From: Deltaproteobacteria bacterium
GTDB taxonomy: Bacteria > Myxococcota_A > UBA796 > JAFGLY01
Direction: 5' to 3'
Length of the DNA stretch: 39,316 bases
NCBI GenBank assembly: GCA_016927815.1
Contig: JAFGLY010000173.1
Span: 1-39,316 of the forward strand
In this document: one piece after another, positions 1 to 9,700 of the stretch
Layout of the letters: each line of letters starts with the position of its first letter
Position numbering within the stretch: position 1 is the first letter of the stretch
Program-made: the position numbers and the translations under genes
Notes under the pieces: generated by a model
Databases searched by the model: none
What the model saw: only the letters and a program-made list of their open reading frames with translations
Told to the model about the DNA's origin: nothing

Positions 1-69
1 GACACCGACGCCGACACCGACGCGGACACCGACGCCGACACCGACGCGGACACCGACGCCGACGCCGAC
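1..69 (+). repeat. Asp-Thr-Asp-Ala coding minisatellite
   Basis: A 12-base unit encoding Asp-Thr-Asp-Ala is repeated in frame from the first base of the window. The Ala codon alternates GCC and GCG, which gives a 24-base higher-order period. The array decays to Asp-Ala-Asp-Val near base 69. It encodes an acidic, flexible linker of the kind that follows the lipobox in many myxobacterial surface lipoproteins. Its true length is unknown because it runs off the left edge. Confidence 0.85.
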
Positions 70-1050
70 GTGGACGTCTCGTTCGAGGCGGACCTCACCT
101 ACGTCACGACCTGGAACGCCGAACCCCAATGCGATGCCGTGGTGGCCCTGGAAGGCACCCCCTACACCGGCGACTGCTGGGAGTGCGATTTCGCCTTCGA
201 CATCGACGCCACCCTCACGAGCGACGCCGGCACTCCCGACTGCATGCTCCAACCCGTCCTCACCTACCTGAACCGTGACGCCCCCTGGTTCACCGACCCC
301 GTCCTCGCCTTCTGGTCCTCCTTCGAGTATTCCTACTACTACTACGGCTACGACTACACCATCTCCTTCACGGACATGCTCGCGACCGGGTACACCGCCG
401 ACTTCAGCGCCTACGGGGGCGGGGTCTACGGTCCCTATTGGACGTTGCTGGTGTACGACGGCAGCCCGTGGGGGTCCGCCGACTTCGACGGCACGACCCT
501 CTCCTGGACCTTCGACTACAGCTACACCGAATACGGCTACTCCAGCAGTTACTACACCCCCTGCGGGCCCGTGGAGTACTCGGGCACGGACAGGGGCTTC
601 GGGGGCGACTGGTCGGGCACGGGATCGCTGTCCACCAGTGGGAGCCTCCTGCTCGACGTGTGGTCGTTCGACGTGGACGACGACTCGGGCGACACCCTGC
701 ACGTCACCGTGGACACCACCGACAGCAAGACGGCCGCGGACCTCGTCGCATTCCTGAACAACCCCTCCGGCTGCACCATCCAGCTCGCGGACGACAACTT
801 CGAGTGCACCTACCCTCCCCCCGACTTCGCCTGCCCCTCGTTCGAGATTCGCGGCGCCGAGTCGGGCACGTGGATGGTCGCCCTCTACGCCAACAAGATG
901 AGCTCACCCGCCGAGACGGCCGACTACGTCGTGACCGTGGACACGACCGGTGATCCGGGCCTGACGCTGCTCGCGGACGACGTGCCGTACTTCTCCGAGG
1001 GCGACACGATCACCCTGGCGGTCGAAGGACTCGGGCAGATCCTGCCCTGA
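1..1050 (+). CDS. Secreted/lipoprotein-like protein, 5' end missing
   Basis: This is the C-terminal 349 codons of a gene that begins before the window. The reading frame is open from base 1 through the Asp-Thr-Asp-Ala linker, so the GTG at 70 is not the real start. After the linker comes a Tyr-, Asp- and Gly-rich beta-type region. It contains paired Cys residues and a Ser/Tyr-rich stretch around bases 325-355 and 520-555. The last third (bases 640-940) alternates hydrophobic residues like a PPC/P-domain-type beta sandwich, with the segment ESGTWMVALYANK. I do not recognise a family with an assigned function. The linker and composition suggest export and surface anchoring, but the signal peptide lies outside the window. 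The gene converges on the sulfatase-like gene with a 15-base gap. Confidence 0.75.
   Translation, partial: DTDADTDADTDADTDADTDADADVDVSFEADLTYVTTWNAEPQCDAVVALEGTPYTGDCWECDFAFDIDATLTSDAGTPDCMLQPVLTYLNRDAPWFTDPVLAFWSSFEYSYYYYGYDYTISFTDMLATGYTADFSAYGGGVYGPYWTLLVYDGSPWGSADFDGTTLSWTFDYSYTEYGYSSSYYTPCGPVEYSGTDRGFGGDWSGTGSLSTSGSLLLDVWSFDVDDDSGDTLHVTVDTTDSKTAADLVAFLNNPSGCTIQLADDNFECTYPPPDFACPSFEIRGAESGTWMVALYANKMSSPAETADYVVTVDTTGDPGLTLLADDVPYFSEGDTITLAVEGLGQILP
1033..1047. terminator. Hairpin at a convergent gene end
   Basis: A perfect inverted repeat, GGGCAG-ATC-CTGCCC, lies in the last codons of the left-hand gene, immediately before its TGA. It sits 19 bases from the stop of the facing gene. There is no T-run, so a role as a bidirectional transcription stop is inferred from symmetry and position only. 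Confidence 0.3.
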
Positions 1051-1065
1051 CCCCGCGGCCGGCGA

Positions 1066-3408
1066 TCAGGGTTCGGTCGGGGGCGGCTCGGTCGGGGCGG
1101 GGGCCTCCGGGGGCCGGGCCCCGACCACGGCGAGCTGCGTGCGACCGATCTCGAGCGCCCGCTGGTAGGCCTCCTGGGCCTCCTTGGGGCGGCCGGTCCG
1201 GGCGAGGGTGTTGGCCTTCAGCATGGCGCACGCCGGGTAGCGCGGATCGGCCTGGATGCACGCGTCCACCGCAGTGTCCGCCTCGCGGTACCGCCCGAGG
1301 TTGAAGAGCGCCTGTGCCCAGGAGTGGAGCGTGGGCACGTTGGGTGGCTCGACGGCGCGCAGCGCCTCGAGTTGCTCGAGCTGCTCCTGGAAGCGATGGG
1401 TCTCGGCGTAGATCTCGACGAGCATCTTGCGTGCGGGGAGCGCTCGGAACAGGCGGACCTCCTCGAGGAGGAAGGTCTCGGCCTCGTCGGTCCGTCCCTG
1501 CGCCCGGCGCACCACGCCCATGCCGTAGTTGCAGAAGGGCTGCTGGGCGTCCGCGGCCAGCGCCGGGAGCAGGATCCGCTCGGCCTCCTCGTAGTCGCCC
1601 TGGGCCGCGGCCAGGATCCCCTCCATGGACTTCGGCGCCTGGGCGTCCGGCAGGAGGGACCGGGCACGGGCGACCTCGGTCTCGAGCCGGCCGAAGTCCC
1701 CCGAGAGAAAGAGGGCGTGCAGGTAGGTTTCCCAGGCGCGGACGAGGTACGGGTCCATCTCGAGCGCCGAGGCGAGCCACTCGGCGGCTTCTGCGTGGCG
1801 GCCGATCTGCAGGAGGATCGTGCCCCGCATGGCGCGGGCCTGGGAGGAGGACTGCAGGGCGTCGAGCGCGCCGAGCGTCTCGAGCGCACCCTCCACCTCC
1901 CCGGCTCGGACCTGGAGCGTGGCGAGCATCATCCGGGCGTCGAAGAGCCCCGGCTCGCGGACGATGAGATCCTCCACGAGACGCCGGGCGTCGGCGAAGT
2001 CCCCCCGCTGGACGGCCTGACGGGCCTGCTCGAGGTTCTTGAGCAAGGGCAGGCGCTGGACCGGATCCGGCAGGCCCTCCCCGGGCGGCTGGGCCGCCTG
2101 GTCGGAGACGCCGGTGACGTACCCGAGCGCCTCCAACTGGGCGAGGCGCTCGGGACTCTCGGTCACGGGCACGGCCGCCCCGGCCGAGGGCTCCAGGGAG
2201 GCGAGCAGTGCATCGAGCCGGGCGCGGTCCTCCGCGAGCCGGGCCGGATCCTCGGAGGCGAGGTTGGTTCGTTCCATCACGTCGGACGCCGCGTAGATCT
2301 CGGGCGTGGTGGACCCGATGTACTTGCGGGTGCGGTCCACGATGGCCTTCTGAGGCGCCCACCCGTAGTGCCTCCAGGCGTAGAGGCTCTCCACGTACAC
2401 CTGCCGGTCCTCCGGGAGGGCACCGGGCACGCCCTCCATCGCCGGGACCAGGTCGTGGCCGTCGAGCCCGGCCGGGATCGGAACGCCCGCCAGGGACAGC
2501 ACCGTGGGAAGCACGTCCACGAGGCTGACGGGATCCTCCACCGAGCGGGCCTCCGGGAGGCCCCCCGGCGGACGGATCACGAGCGGGACGTGCGTGGTCG
2601 CGTTGTAGAGGAGCACGCCGTGCAGCGCCTCGCCGTGGGCGCCCAGACCCTCACCGTGGTCCCCCATGATCACGATCCAGGTGCGGTCGAGTCGACCCTC
2701 GAGCGCCTGGAGCAGCACGCCGAGCTGCTGGTCGGTCCAGGCCACCTCGGCGGCGTACGGCCGCCCGGCGAAGCGCGATGCGAACGGCTCGGGGGCCTCG
2801 TAGGGGAAGTGTGGGTCGAAGAGGTGGACCCAGGCGAAGGTCGGGGTGGGGTCTCCGGTGCGGGCGGCGTACCAGGCCAACGCATCGGCCACCACGGCGT
2901 CACCGCGGCGCTCGATGCGCCACCGGTTCTGCTGCTCCTTCTCGTCGGGCGGGCCCATCTCGTCGAAAAAGGCGTCGAATCCCTGCGCGAACCCCCAGTG
3001 GTGGGAGGTGACCTCTGCACCGACCGACGCCATGGTGATCCACCCGGCCTCCCGCAGGAGCTCGGCCAGCGTCACGGCCTGGTCCGACAGGTAGAAGTCG
3101 CCGTTGTCGCGCACCTGGTGCCTGGGCGGGAGGAGCCCCGTGAAGATCGAGGAGTGGGCGGGGATCGTGAGCGGAGTCACCGTGAAGGCCCGTTCGAACC
3201 GGATCCCTTCCGAGGCCAGCCGGTCGACCGTGGGCGTGGCGCCCAGCGGGCTGCCATAGGCACCCAGGACGTCGGCGCGGGTGGTGTCGAGCGTGACCAG
3301 GAGCACGTCGGGACGCTCGGGATGGGGCAGCGGATGGGTCGCGCCCGGGGTGGGCGCGTTGGTCGAGCAGGCTGCGATCCAGGCGACGAGGACGGGAACG
3401 GCAGGCAT
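1066..3408 (-). CDS. Sulfatase-fold lipoprotein with C-terminal TPR array
   Basis: The 780-residue protein starts at ATG 3408, preceded by GGAGG. Residues 1-14 form a short hydrophobic leader ending in the lipobox IAAC (Cys14), so it is probably a lipoprotein. Residues 33-420 are an alkaline-phosphatase-superfamily sulfatase domain, with LLVTLDTTRAD (metal ligand Asp41), the active-site block TIPAHSSIFTG at 81-91 and GDHGEG near 249-254. Residues from about 430 on are helical TPR repeats. The position normally occupied by the formylglycine-forming Cys (CxPxR) is Thr81, and the following Arg is His85. Classical sulfatase chemistry is therefore unlikely. A Thr nucleophile acting on a phosphoester or phosphonate, or a non-catalytic role, fits better. 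Similar Thr-type sulfatase-TPR proteins occur in GC-rich environmental bacteria. The gene is divergent from the nuclease pair, with 84 bases between. Confidence 0.85.
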   Translation of the reverse strand: MPAVPVLVAWIAACSTNAPTPGATHPLPHPERPDVLLVTLDTTRADVLGAYGSPLGATPTVDRLASEGIRFERAFTVTPLTIPAHSSIFTGLLPPRHQVRDNGDFYLSDQAVTLAELLREAGWITMASVGAEVTSHHWGFAQGFDAFFDEMGPPDEKEQQNRWRIERRGDAVVADALAWYAARTGDPTPTFAWVHLFDPHFPYEAPEPFASRFAGRPYAAEVAWTDQQLGVLLQALEGRLDRTWIVIMGDHGEGLGAHGEALHGVLLYNATTHVPLVIRPPGGLPEARSVEDPVSLVDVLPTVLSLAGVPIPAGLDGHDLVPAMEGVPGALPEDRQVYVESLYAWRHYGWAPQKAIVDRTRKYIGSTTPEIYAASDVMERTNLASEDPARLAEDRARLDALLASLEPSAGAAVPVTESPERLAQLEALGYVTGVSDQAAQPPGEGLPDPVQRLPLLKNLEQARQAVQRGDFADARRLVEDLIVREPGLFDARMMLATLQVRAGEVEGALETLGALDALQSSSQARAMRGTILLQIGRHAEAAEWLASALEMDPYLVRAWETYLHALFLSGDFGRLETEVARARSLLPDAQAPKSMEGILAAAQGDYEEAERILLPALAADAQQPFCNYGMGVVRRAQGRTDEAETFLLEEVRLFRALPARKMLVEIYAETHRFQEQLEQLEALRAVEPPNVPTLHSWAQALFNLGRYREADTAVDACIQADPRYPACAMLKANTLARTGRPKEAQEAYQRALEIGRTQLAVVGARPPEAPAPTEPPPTEP

Positions 3409-3492
3409 GAGGAGGCCTCCGGGCGCCCCCCTAACCCGCTCTGGGACAGCCTCCGTCCGCCGGGCTCGACCGCCGCTCGATAGAGGAATGCA

Positions 3493-6400
3493 ATGGCGAG
3501 GCTCGTGTTCGCGCGCTCGGGGACCGAGTGGCTCAGGTGGCTCGACCCGGTGGTCGCGGCCCTTCCGGGTCCGCTGCCGGACGTGCTCCACCTGGTCGCG
3601 GGCCCCGTGGCGGCCGAGGCCGTCCGCGACCGTCTCCTCGCCGCAGCCGGGGGTTCGGCCTTCCTGCCCGACGTGCACCCGCTGGGGGGGTTCCTGGCAG
3701 AACTGACCCTTCGCCACGGGCCGGGGTTGGCGATCCTCCCCGACACGGCCCACGCCTGCCTCGCCGAGGACCGGATCCGCTCGGGGGCAGGTCGCTGGCC
3801 CTGGCTGGAGGGTCTCCTGTCCCGGGGGCCCCTGGGTCCGGACCTCGCTGCCCTGCACGACCGGTGGGTCGAGGCCAGCCGGCCCTCGCTCGCGGATGCA
3901 CCCCGGTCCGCGGAGGTGGAGGATCTGCTCCGAGCCCTGGACCGCCGAGTGGCCGATCTGCCGGGCCATCGCCCGCTGCCGTTCCTTCTGGAGGGGCTCC
4001 GGGCGGCGCTGGAAAGCCCGGATGCGTCCCTGGAACGCCGCCTCACGCGCCATGCCCTGGTCGTGGTACACGAGATCCCGGATCCCTCCCCCTTGAGGCT
4101 CGCCTGTCTCGTCGGCCTCCTTGCGTCCTGGCACCGGGCCGGCGTGACGGTGCTGGTGTTCCAGCCCCGCGGACCCGCACCGGACCTGCTGGAGGTCGGT
4201 GCCTTCTTCGGGGGCGACGCCGCCCACCCCGTCGCCGCCCGGATGCGGACGTTGGGCGCCACCCACAGGCAACGCCGCCGCTACCTGGAGGACCTGGTGG
4301 CCTCCGGGCAGGCCGAGCCCATGGTGCTCGCCGAGGGGCGCCTGTTCGCCCTCGAGCCGGGCGTCACCCTCCCCTCCGAGCCGACGGACCCCGCGGCCTG
4401 TTTGGGCGAGGGTACCCCGGTCACCGACCTGCCGGCAGGGCTGGTGCTGCAGCATGCACCCGACGAGACGGCCGAACTCTCGGCCATCGCCCGATCGGTC
4501 AAGGCCGCTCTTGCGTCCGGCATTCCCGCGCGCTCGTGCGGGATCGCCCTGGCCGATCTGTCCGCCCGGCGCGAGGCGCTGGAGGCCGTGCTCGACGACC
4601 ACGGGCTGCCCTGGGAGGCAGCGGGCCGGCCACTGGCCACCGCGCCCCCCGTACGGGCGGTCCTGCGCCTGCTTCGGCTGGCCACCTCCCCGCCCACGGC
4701 CGAGTCCTTGCTCGGGCTCCTCGAGAGCGACCTGGTCCGCGCTCCCCCGCCCCTGCAGCCCCGGCGCATGCGGCGACGCTGCCGGGCAGCCGGCGTTCGG
4801 GCGGGTCCGGCCGCGTCCTGGGCCGCGCCGATCGAGGTGCTCCTTCAGCGCGAAGCCGCGGCCACGGGCCGTCCGGACGCGTACCTCGATCGGCACCGCG
4901 TACGCCTCGCCCAGGAGCTCTCCGTCGCGACCGAGGTCCAGGAGTGGATCGCGAACCTGGCCGCCGACGCGACCCCCGCGGAGTACCGGTACCGCATCCT
5001 GGAGACCGCCGATCGGCTGCGCATCCCGACCCGCGCCGGTCGCCTGGCCGAAGACGAGGGGCATGCCGAAGCCGCAGCGGCCGATGGACTGGCCGCCTGG
5101 GGAGCGTTCCACCGGCTGCTCGACGCGCTGGAGCGGGCCTGGTCCGTGGTCTGGCCGGAGCGCCGACCCGCCCGCCAGCTCCTCGACCTCCTCGAGGCGG
5201 CCGTGGCCGAGACCACCTGGCGACCCGCGGGCCCGTCCGTGGACCGCATCCGCGTCCTGTCCGTGTCCGGTCTCGCAGGCACCTGTCCCGACCACCTCTG
5301 GCTGGGCGGCCTGGTGCGAGGCGCGTTCCCCCCCCCCGGCAACGACACCTTCCTCCTGCCGCGGTCCGTGGTCGCCCGCCTGGCCCCCCTCGATCCCCCC
5401 ACCGCTGCCCGCCACCTGCTGTCCCGGATCCTCCAGGAGGCCGCAGCGAGCGGCGGTCCTCGCGTGGTGCTCTCCTGGCCCGCCACCCAGGACAGCCAGC
5501 CCGCGCCGCCTGCCCCGGCCCTGGCAGACTGGCTGGCCCTCCCCATGGTCGGCGGCCGGGTGGCCGACCGCGTGCAGGAGCCGCCACCCGCCACGCAGCC
5601 GGTGTCCCGCACCGAGCTCTCTCGCCTCGCCGCCCGCGACGCACGCTGGCGCGCCGCCCTGGGGCCGGACGCGACCGGTCTCGCCCAACGCCAGGCCGAG
5701 GCTGCCGCCTCCCGAACGGACCCGAGCGCGTTTGGTCCCTGGGACGGCCTCCTCGCGCACCCTCCCCTGCTGCCGAATCCGCTGCGGGTCACGGTTCTGG
5801 AATCCTACCTGAGGTGCCCCGCGCGCGCGATGTGGGAGTTGGCACTAAAGCTTTCCCCGCTCGAAACTTGGGATCCGGATCTGCCTTCGCGCGACCGGGG
5901 TCGTCTCCTCCACCGCGTCCTGGAGCGGTTCCTCGAAAGCATGCGCCCGGCCGGCCTCGAGGACCTGGAGGGCCCGGCGCTGGAGGCTGCCGCCAGCCGC
6001 CTGGGTCGGATCCTCGCCGAGGAGGCCGAGGCCATCGCCATGGAGGGCCTCGGACACCCGGCCCTCCTAGGGTACCGGACGCGCGCCTGGTCCGCCGGGC
6101 TCGGGGACGGCCGGCCCGCCGGCCTGCTCAGGGCCTGGTTGGAGGCCGAGGCGGCCCGGGGCTGGAGCGCGCGGCCCGAGGCGCTCGAGCGGGGATTCCG
6201 CGACCACCCGCTGGGTGTGGCTCGCCTGTCCGGCAAGGTGGACCGGGTGGACCGCACCGCCGGAGGAGACCTCGTCGTGATCGACTACAAGACCGGCGTA
6301 GCCCCGTCCGCTCGCCTCCTCGCGCGGGGCCTCGTCCTCCAACCCGTGGTCTACGCCGAGGTCATGGCCACCCGCCTGGGCGGCGCCCGGGTCGCGGCCG

Positions 6401-6711
6401 CCTACGAGCGCCTGGGAGGGGATCGGGGAGCCACCTTTGCGGGATGGTACGGCGATCCCCCTTTGGTCTCGATCCTCGCCGGCCGCGCCCGAGGCCTGGA
6501 CCGTGCGCGCGGCCCGGCGCTCCTCGCACATGCCGCCGCCGCGGCTGGACGATGGGCCCGGGGCGTCTTCCACACCACGCTCGCCGGCCGCGTGGACGCC
6601 GGCTGCCGCTCTTGCGACTGCCGCCGCATCTGCCGCTTCGACGAGGGCCGCAACGACGCCGTGGCCGAGGCCGGGGGCGATCTTCAGCGACCTGTGGAGA
6701 ACGCCTCGTGA
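3493..6711 (+). CDS. addB: AddB-like PD-(D/E)XK nuclease subunit
   Basis: The 1072-residue protein starts at ATG 3493. It is the partner of the downstream AddA, and together they should resect double-strand breaks in the cytoplasm for recombination. The N-terminal two thirds resemble an inactivated helicase core; no GxGKT Walker A motif is present near the start. The C-terminal part is a RecB-family nuclease, with Asp917 in GKVDRVDR, Asp931-Tyr-Lys933 in VVIDYKTG, then LQPVVYAE. Four cysteines match the Fe-S staple of AddB: Cys775 (YLRCPAR) before the nuclease, and Cys1038-x2-Cys1041-x5-Cys1047 after it. The TGA overlaps the GTG start of addA (GTGA, 6708-6711), which implies translational coupling. 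An AdnA-type assignment is a possible alternative, but the staple pattern favours AddB. Confidence 0.85.
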   Translation: MARLVFARSGTEWLRWLDPVVAALPGPLPDVLHLVAGPVAAEAVRDRLLAAAGGSAFLPDVHPLGGFLAELTLRHGPGLAILPDTAHACLAEDRIRSGAGRWPWLEGLLSRGPLGPDLAALHDRWVEASRPSLADAPRSAEVEDLLRALDRRVADLPGHRPLPFLLEGLRAALESPDASLERRLTRHALVVVHEIPDPSPLRLACLVGLLASWHRAGVTVLVFQPRGPAPDLLEVGAFFGGDAAHPVAARMRTLGATHRQRRRYLEDLVASGQAEPMVLAEGRLFALEPGVTLPSEPTDPAACLGEGTPVTDLPAGLVLQHAPDETAELSAIARSVKAALASGIPARSCGIALADLSARREALEAVLDDHGLPWEAAGRPLATAPPVRAVLRLLRLATSPPTAESLLGLLESDLVRAPPPLQPRRMRRRCRAAGVRAGPAASWAAPIEVLLQREAAATGRPDAYLDRHRVRLAQELSVATEVQEWIANLAADATPAEYRYRILETADRLRIPTRAGRLAEDEGHAEAAAADGLAAWGAFHRLLDALERAWSVVWPERRPARQLLDLLEAAVAETTWRPAGPSVDRIRVLSVSGLAGTCPDHLWLGGLVRGAFPPPGNDTFLLPRSVVARLAPLDPPTAARHLLSRILQEAAASGGPRVVLSWPATQDSQPAPPAPALADWLALPMVGGRVADRVQEPPPATQPVSRTELSRLAARDARWRAALGPDATGLAQRQAEAAASRTDPSAFGPWDGLLAHPPLLPNPLRVTVLESYLRCPARAMWELALKLSPLETWDPDLPSRDRGRLLHRVLERFLESMRPAGLEDLEGPALEAAASRLGRILAEEAEAIAMEGLGHPALLGYRTRAWSAGLGDGRPAGLLRAWLEAEAARGWSARPEALERGFRDHPLGVARLSGKVDRVDRTAGGDLVVIDYKTGVAPSARLLARGLVLQPVVYAEVMATRLGGARVAAAYERLGGDRGATFAGWYGDPPLVSILAGRARGLDRARGPALLAHAAAAAGRWARGVFHTTLAGRVDAGCRSCDCRRICRFDEGRNDAVAEAGGDLQRPVENAS

Positions 6712-9700
6712 GCGTCGACTGGATCGTGGTGCGGGACGGCAGGCCGGACCTCGATCCCGAGCGCCTTCGGCTCACCCCGGCACAGGCCGGGGCCTGCGCC
6801 GTGGACCGGGAGGTGCTGGTCCGTGCCGGGGCGGGCTCGGGCAAGACCGCCACGCTCTCCACGCGCTACCTTCGCCTGCTCGTCGGCCTGGCCTGGGACG
6901 CGGCCCGGAGCGATCCGGACCGTCCGGCCCCCGACCTCGACCGGGTGCTGGTGCTCACGTTCACCGACAAGGCCGCACGCGAGATGGCCGATCGCTGCCA
7001 TGCCCGCCTCCTGGCCCTGGCCCGTGCGCTCGACCAGCTCCCCTCCCCGCCTTCGGGGCTCAATCCCGCGTCGTTCGCTCCCTTCCGCGCTTCTTTGCAC
7101 CACCTGCTCGATCACTTCGACTCCGCCCGCATCTCCACGTTCCACGGGTTCTGTGCCCGCCTGCTTCGCGAGTTCCCCGCCGAGACCGACACGCCCCCGG
7201 GTTTCGAGGTGCTCGACGAGGACGAGGCGCGACCGCTCTATGAGGAGGCCGTGGACGCTTGCGTCTCGGACCTGCTCGACGCTGGCGGCACGGACCTGGA
7301 TCTCCTGCTCGACGCGTTCGGCGCGCTCCCGCCGGTGAAGGACGCGCTCCTGTTCCTCGTGGCGAACCGGGGCACCCTGCTCCCTGGCCTCGCGCGTCAC
7401 GCCGCGGGGCAGGGAACCCTGGACGCATTCCTGGCCCGCGCTGCGATCCGACCGGGCGAGGCGAGCGCCCACCTCGAGGCCCGGGTGCGCCCCCTCGTCG
7501 AGGCCATCGCCGCCGCCGTCGTCGCGGGCCCCTCCACGCCCTTCCTCGCACGGGCGGCCAATCTCGCCGGCCGCCTCCGGACCCTGCCCACGGATCCGCT
7601 GGCCCTCTACGACCTCCTGCACGAGTCCGTCGGGCTCTTCACCACCGGGGAGGGCACCCCCCGCACCCTCACCCACGCCTCGGTCCTGGGCCTGAAGGCC
7701 TCCTGGTCCGAGCCCGCATACCGGGCCGCAAAGCAAGCGCTCGGCGATCTCCAGCCCCGTGCGGCCGAGGTTGCCGGCCTGGCGGAGACCTGCCGGTGCC
7801 TCCCGAACGGCCTCGACCGGGACCTGCTGCCGGTCCTGGCCGCGCTCGGCCGGGCCCTGCTCGCCGCCACGACGCGCTACGACGCGACCCTGGACGCCCG
7901 GCGGGCGCTCGACTTTTCCGCCCTCCAGATCCGGGTGTCTGCCGCGCTGCCAAGGCAGCCGCAACTCGTCGCCCTCCTCCAGGACCGGCATCGGCACGTC
8001 ATGGTGGACGAGTTTCAGGACACCGACGCGGTCCAGTGGTCCATCGTGGAGACCATCGGCCGGCCGGCCGGGCAGGCCCAGGGCCGCATCTTCCTGGTGG
8101 GCGACCCCCAGCAGGCCATCTACGGGTTCCGCGGCGGCGACGTGACGGTGTTCCGGGCAGTGGAGGCGGACTTCGAGGCGCGCGCTTCGCCGGTCGTGAT
8201 CCTGCCGCACAACTTCCGCAGCCAACCGACGCTCATCGACTGGTTCAACGCGGTGTTCCAACCTATTCTCGGACCGGCCGCACCCGACCGTCCGCCCTGG
8301 GAGGCACCCTATCAGGCGGTGGCGTCGGGCCGGCCGGCAGCGGGGACAGACGGCCCCACGGTCACGGTCATGGCACACGCCGACGGTGGGGGCGAGGCCG
8401 CACGCCTGGCCGAGGCCCGGTGGGTGGCGGCCCTGCTCGCCCGGGAGGCCCTGCCCGGTCTCGGACCGTTCGCGGGCCTCGGCCTCGCAGACCGGCACCG
8501 TCACCCCGCCCCGCCCGTGGGCGTGCTGCTGCGCCGGCGGACGCTGCTGCCCGCCTTGGAGCATGCGCTCAGGATCGAGGGCGTCCCCTACGTGGTGCAT
8601 GCAGGTGTGGGGTTCTGGAGCCGCCCCGAGGTGGTGGACACGGCCAACGTGCTCCATGCCCTGGCCTGGGGCGACAGCCTCTCGCTGGTGGGTGCCTTGC
8701 GGAGCGCGTTCTTCGCGCTCTCCGACCAGGAGATCGTCGATCTTCACGCGACCGGTGCCCTTCGAGGGTTCGGCACCGGGCCCCTACCCTCGGGGTGCCC
8801 GAAGCACGTGGCGGACGTCCGTGGCCGGTTCCGCCTGCTCAAGCACTTGAGGCACCGCCTTCCTCCCTCCCGGCTGGTGTCGGTCCTGCTGGACACCTGC
8901 GCGGGCTGGCACGCCGCGGCTCTGGGCGACGGCCGCGGGGAGGCCAACCTGCGTCGTCTGATCGCCCTCGCACGCCGGTGGGACGCCCGCCCCCAGGCGG
9001 GCCTCGCGGAGTTCGCCGAGGTGCTCGTGGGCCGCATCGAGGCCGACAGCCGGGAGGAGGAGGCCGCCCTGGCACCCGACGAGGCCCGCGTGGTCGTCAT
9101 GACCATCCACGCAGCCAAGGGCCTCGAATTCCCTGTCGTGGTGGTGCCCGACTGCGGGACCCCGCCAACCCGCCGCCAGGGTCGACTCGTGGCCGGGCGC
9201 CTCGGATCCGAGTGGGAGGTGGCCTGCAGCGTTCCTGACGTGCTCGAGGGCCGGCGCACCCGGGGATCGCCCGGCCTTCGGAACGCGCTCCTGGACCGCC
9301 TGGCTCGGGAGCGCGACGCCGAAGATCGGCGTCTGCTGTACGTGGCCTGCACACGGGCCAAGGAGCACCTCGTCCTGGTGGGCGGTCGGCCCTCCACCCC
9401 CTCGGTTCCGCCTCGCACCTGGCTCGATCACCTGGACGCGGTCGGCCTCGGCCTCTCGAGTGGTGCCGTCCGGCAGTTGTCCTGGATCGACGTGGAGGCG
9501 CTGCCCGCACCTCTGGCGATCCCGAAAGCGGCGCATCCGGCCCCCACTCCCGAAGCGCTGGCCGCTGCGGCGCCCCTGCCCGCCCGACCTCGGCCCGAGG
9601 TGAACCCCTCCTCCCTCGACCTCTTCGTGTCGTGCCCCGCCCGCTGGATGCGGAGGATCCTCCTCGGCATCCCGGAGCGGCCGCCTACCGCGGCGGAGCG

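Noticed and set aside
1-69. Possible CRISPR-like array
   Set aside because: Units are 12/24 bases with no unique spacers and are read in frame as a protein linker.
1324-3483. 719-codon plus-strand open frame
   Set aside because: It is antisense to the sulfatase/TPR gene, has His/Arg/Gly-rich composition and no motif; it is a GC-bias shadow.
3411-5760. Upstream extension of the sulfatase frame on the minus strand (over 780 extra codons)
   Set aside because: It runs antisense through the AddB-like gene, has no family resemblance, and the lipobox leader at 3408 marks the real start.
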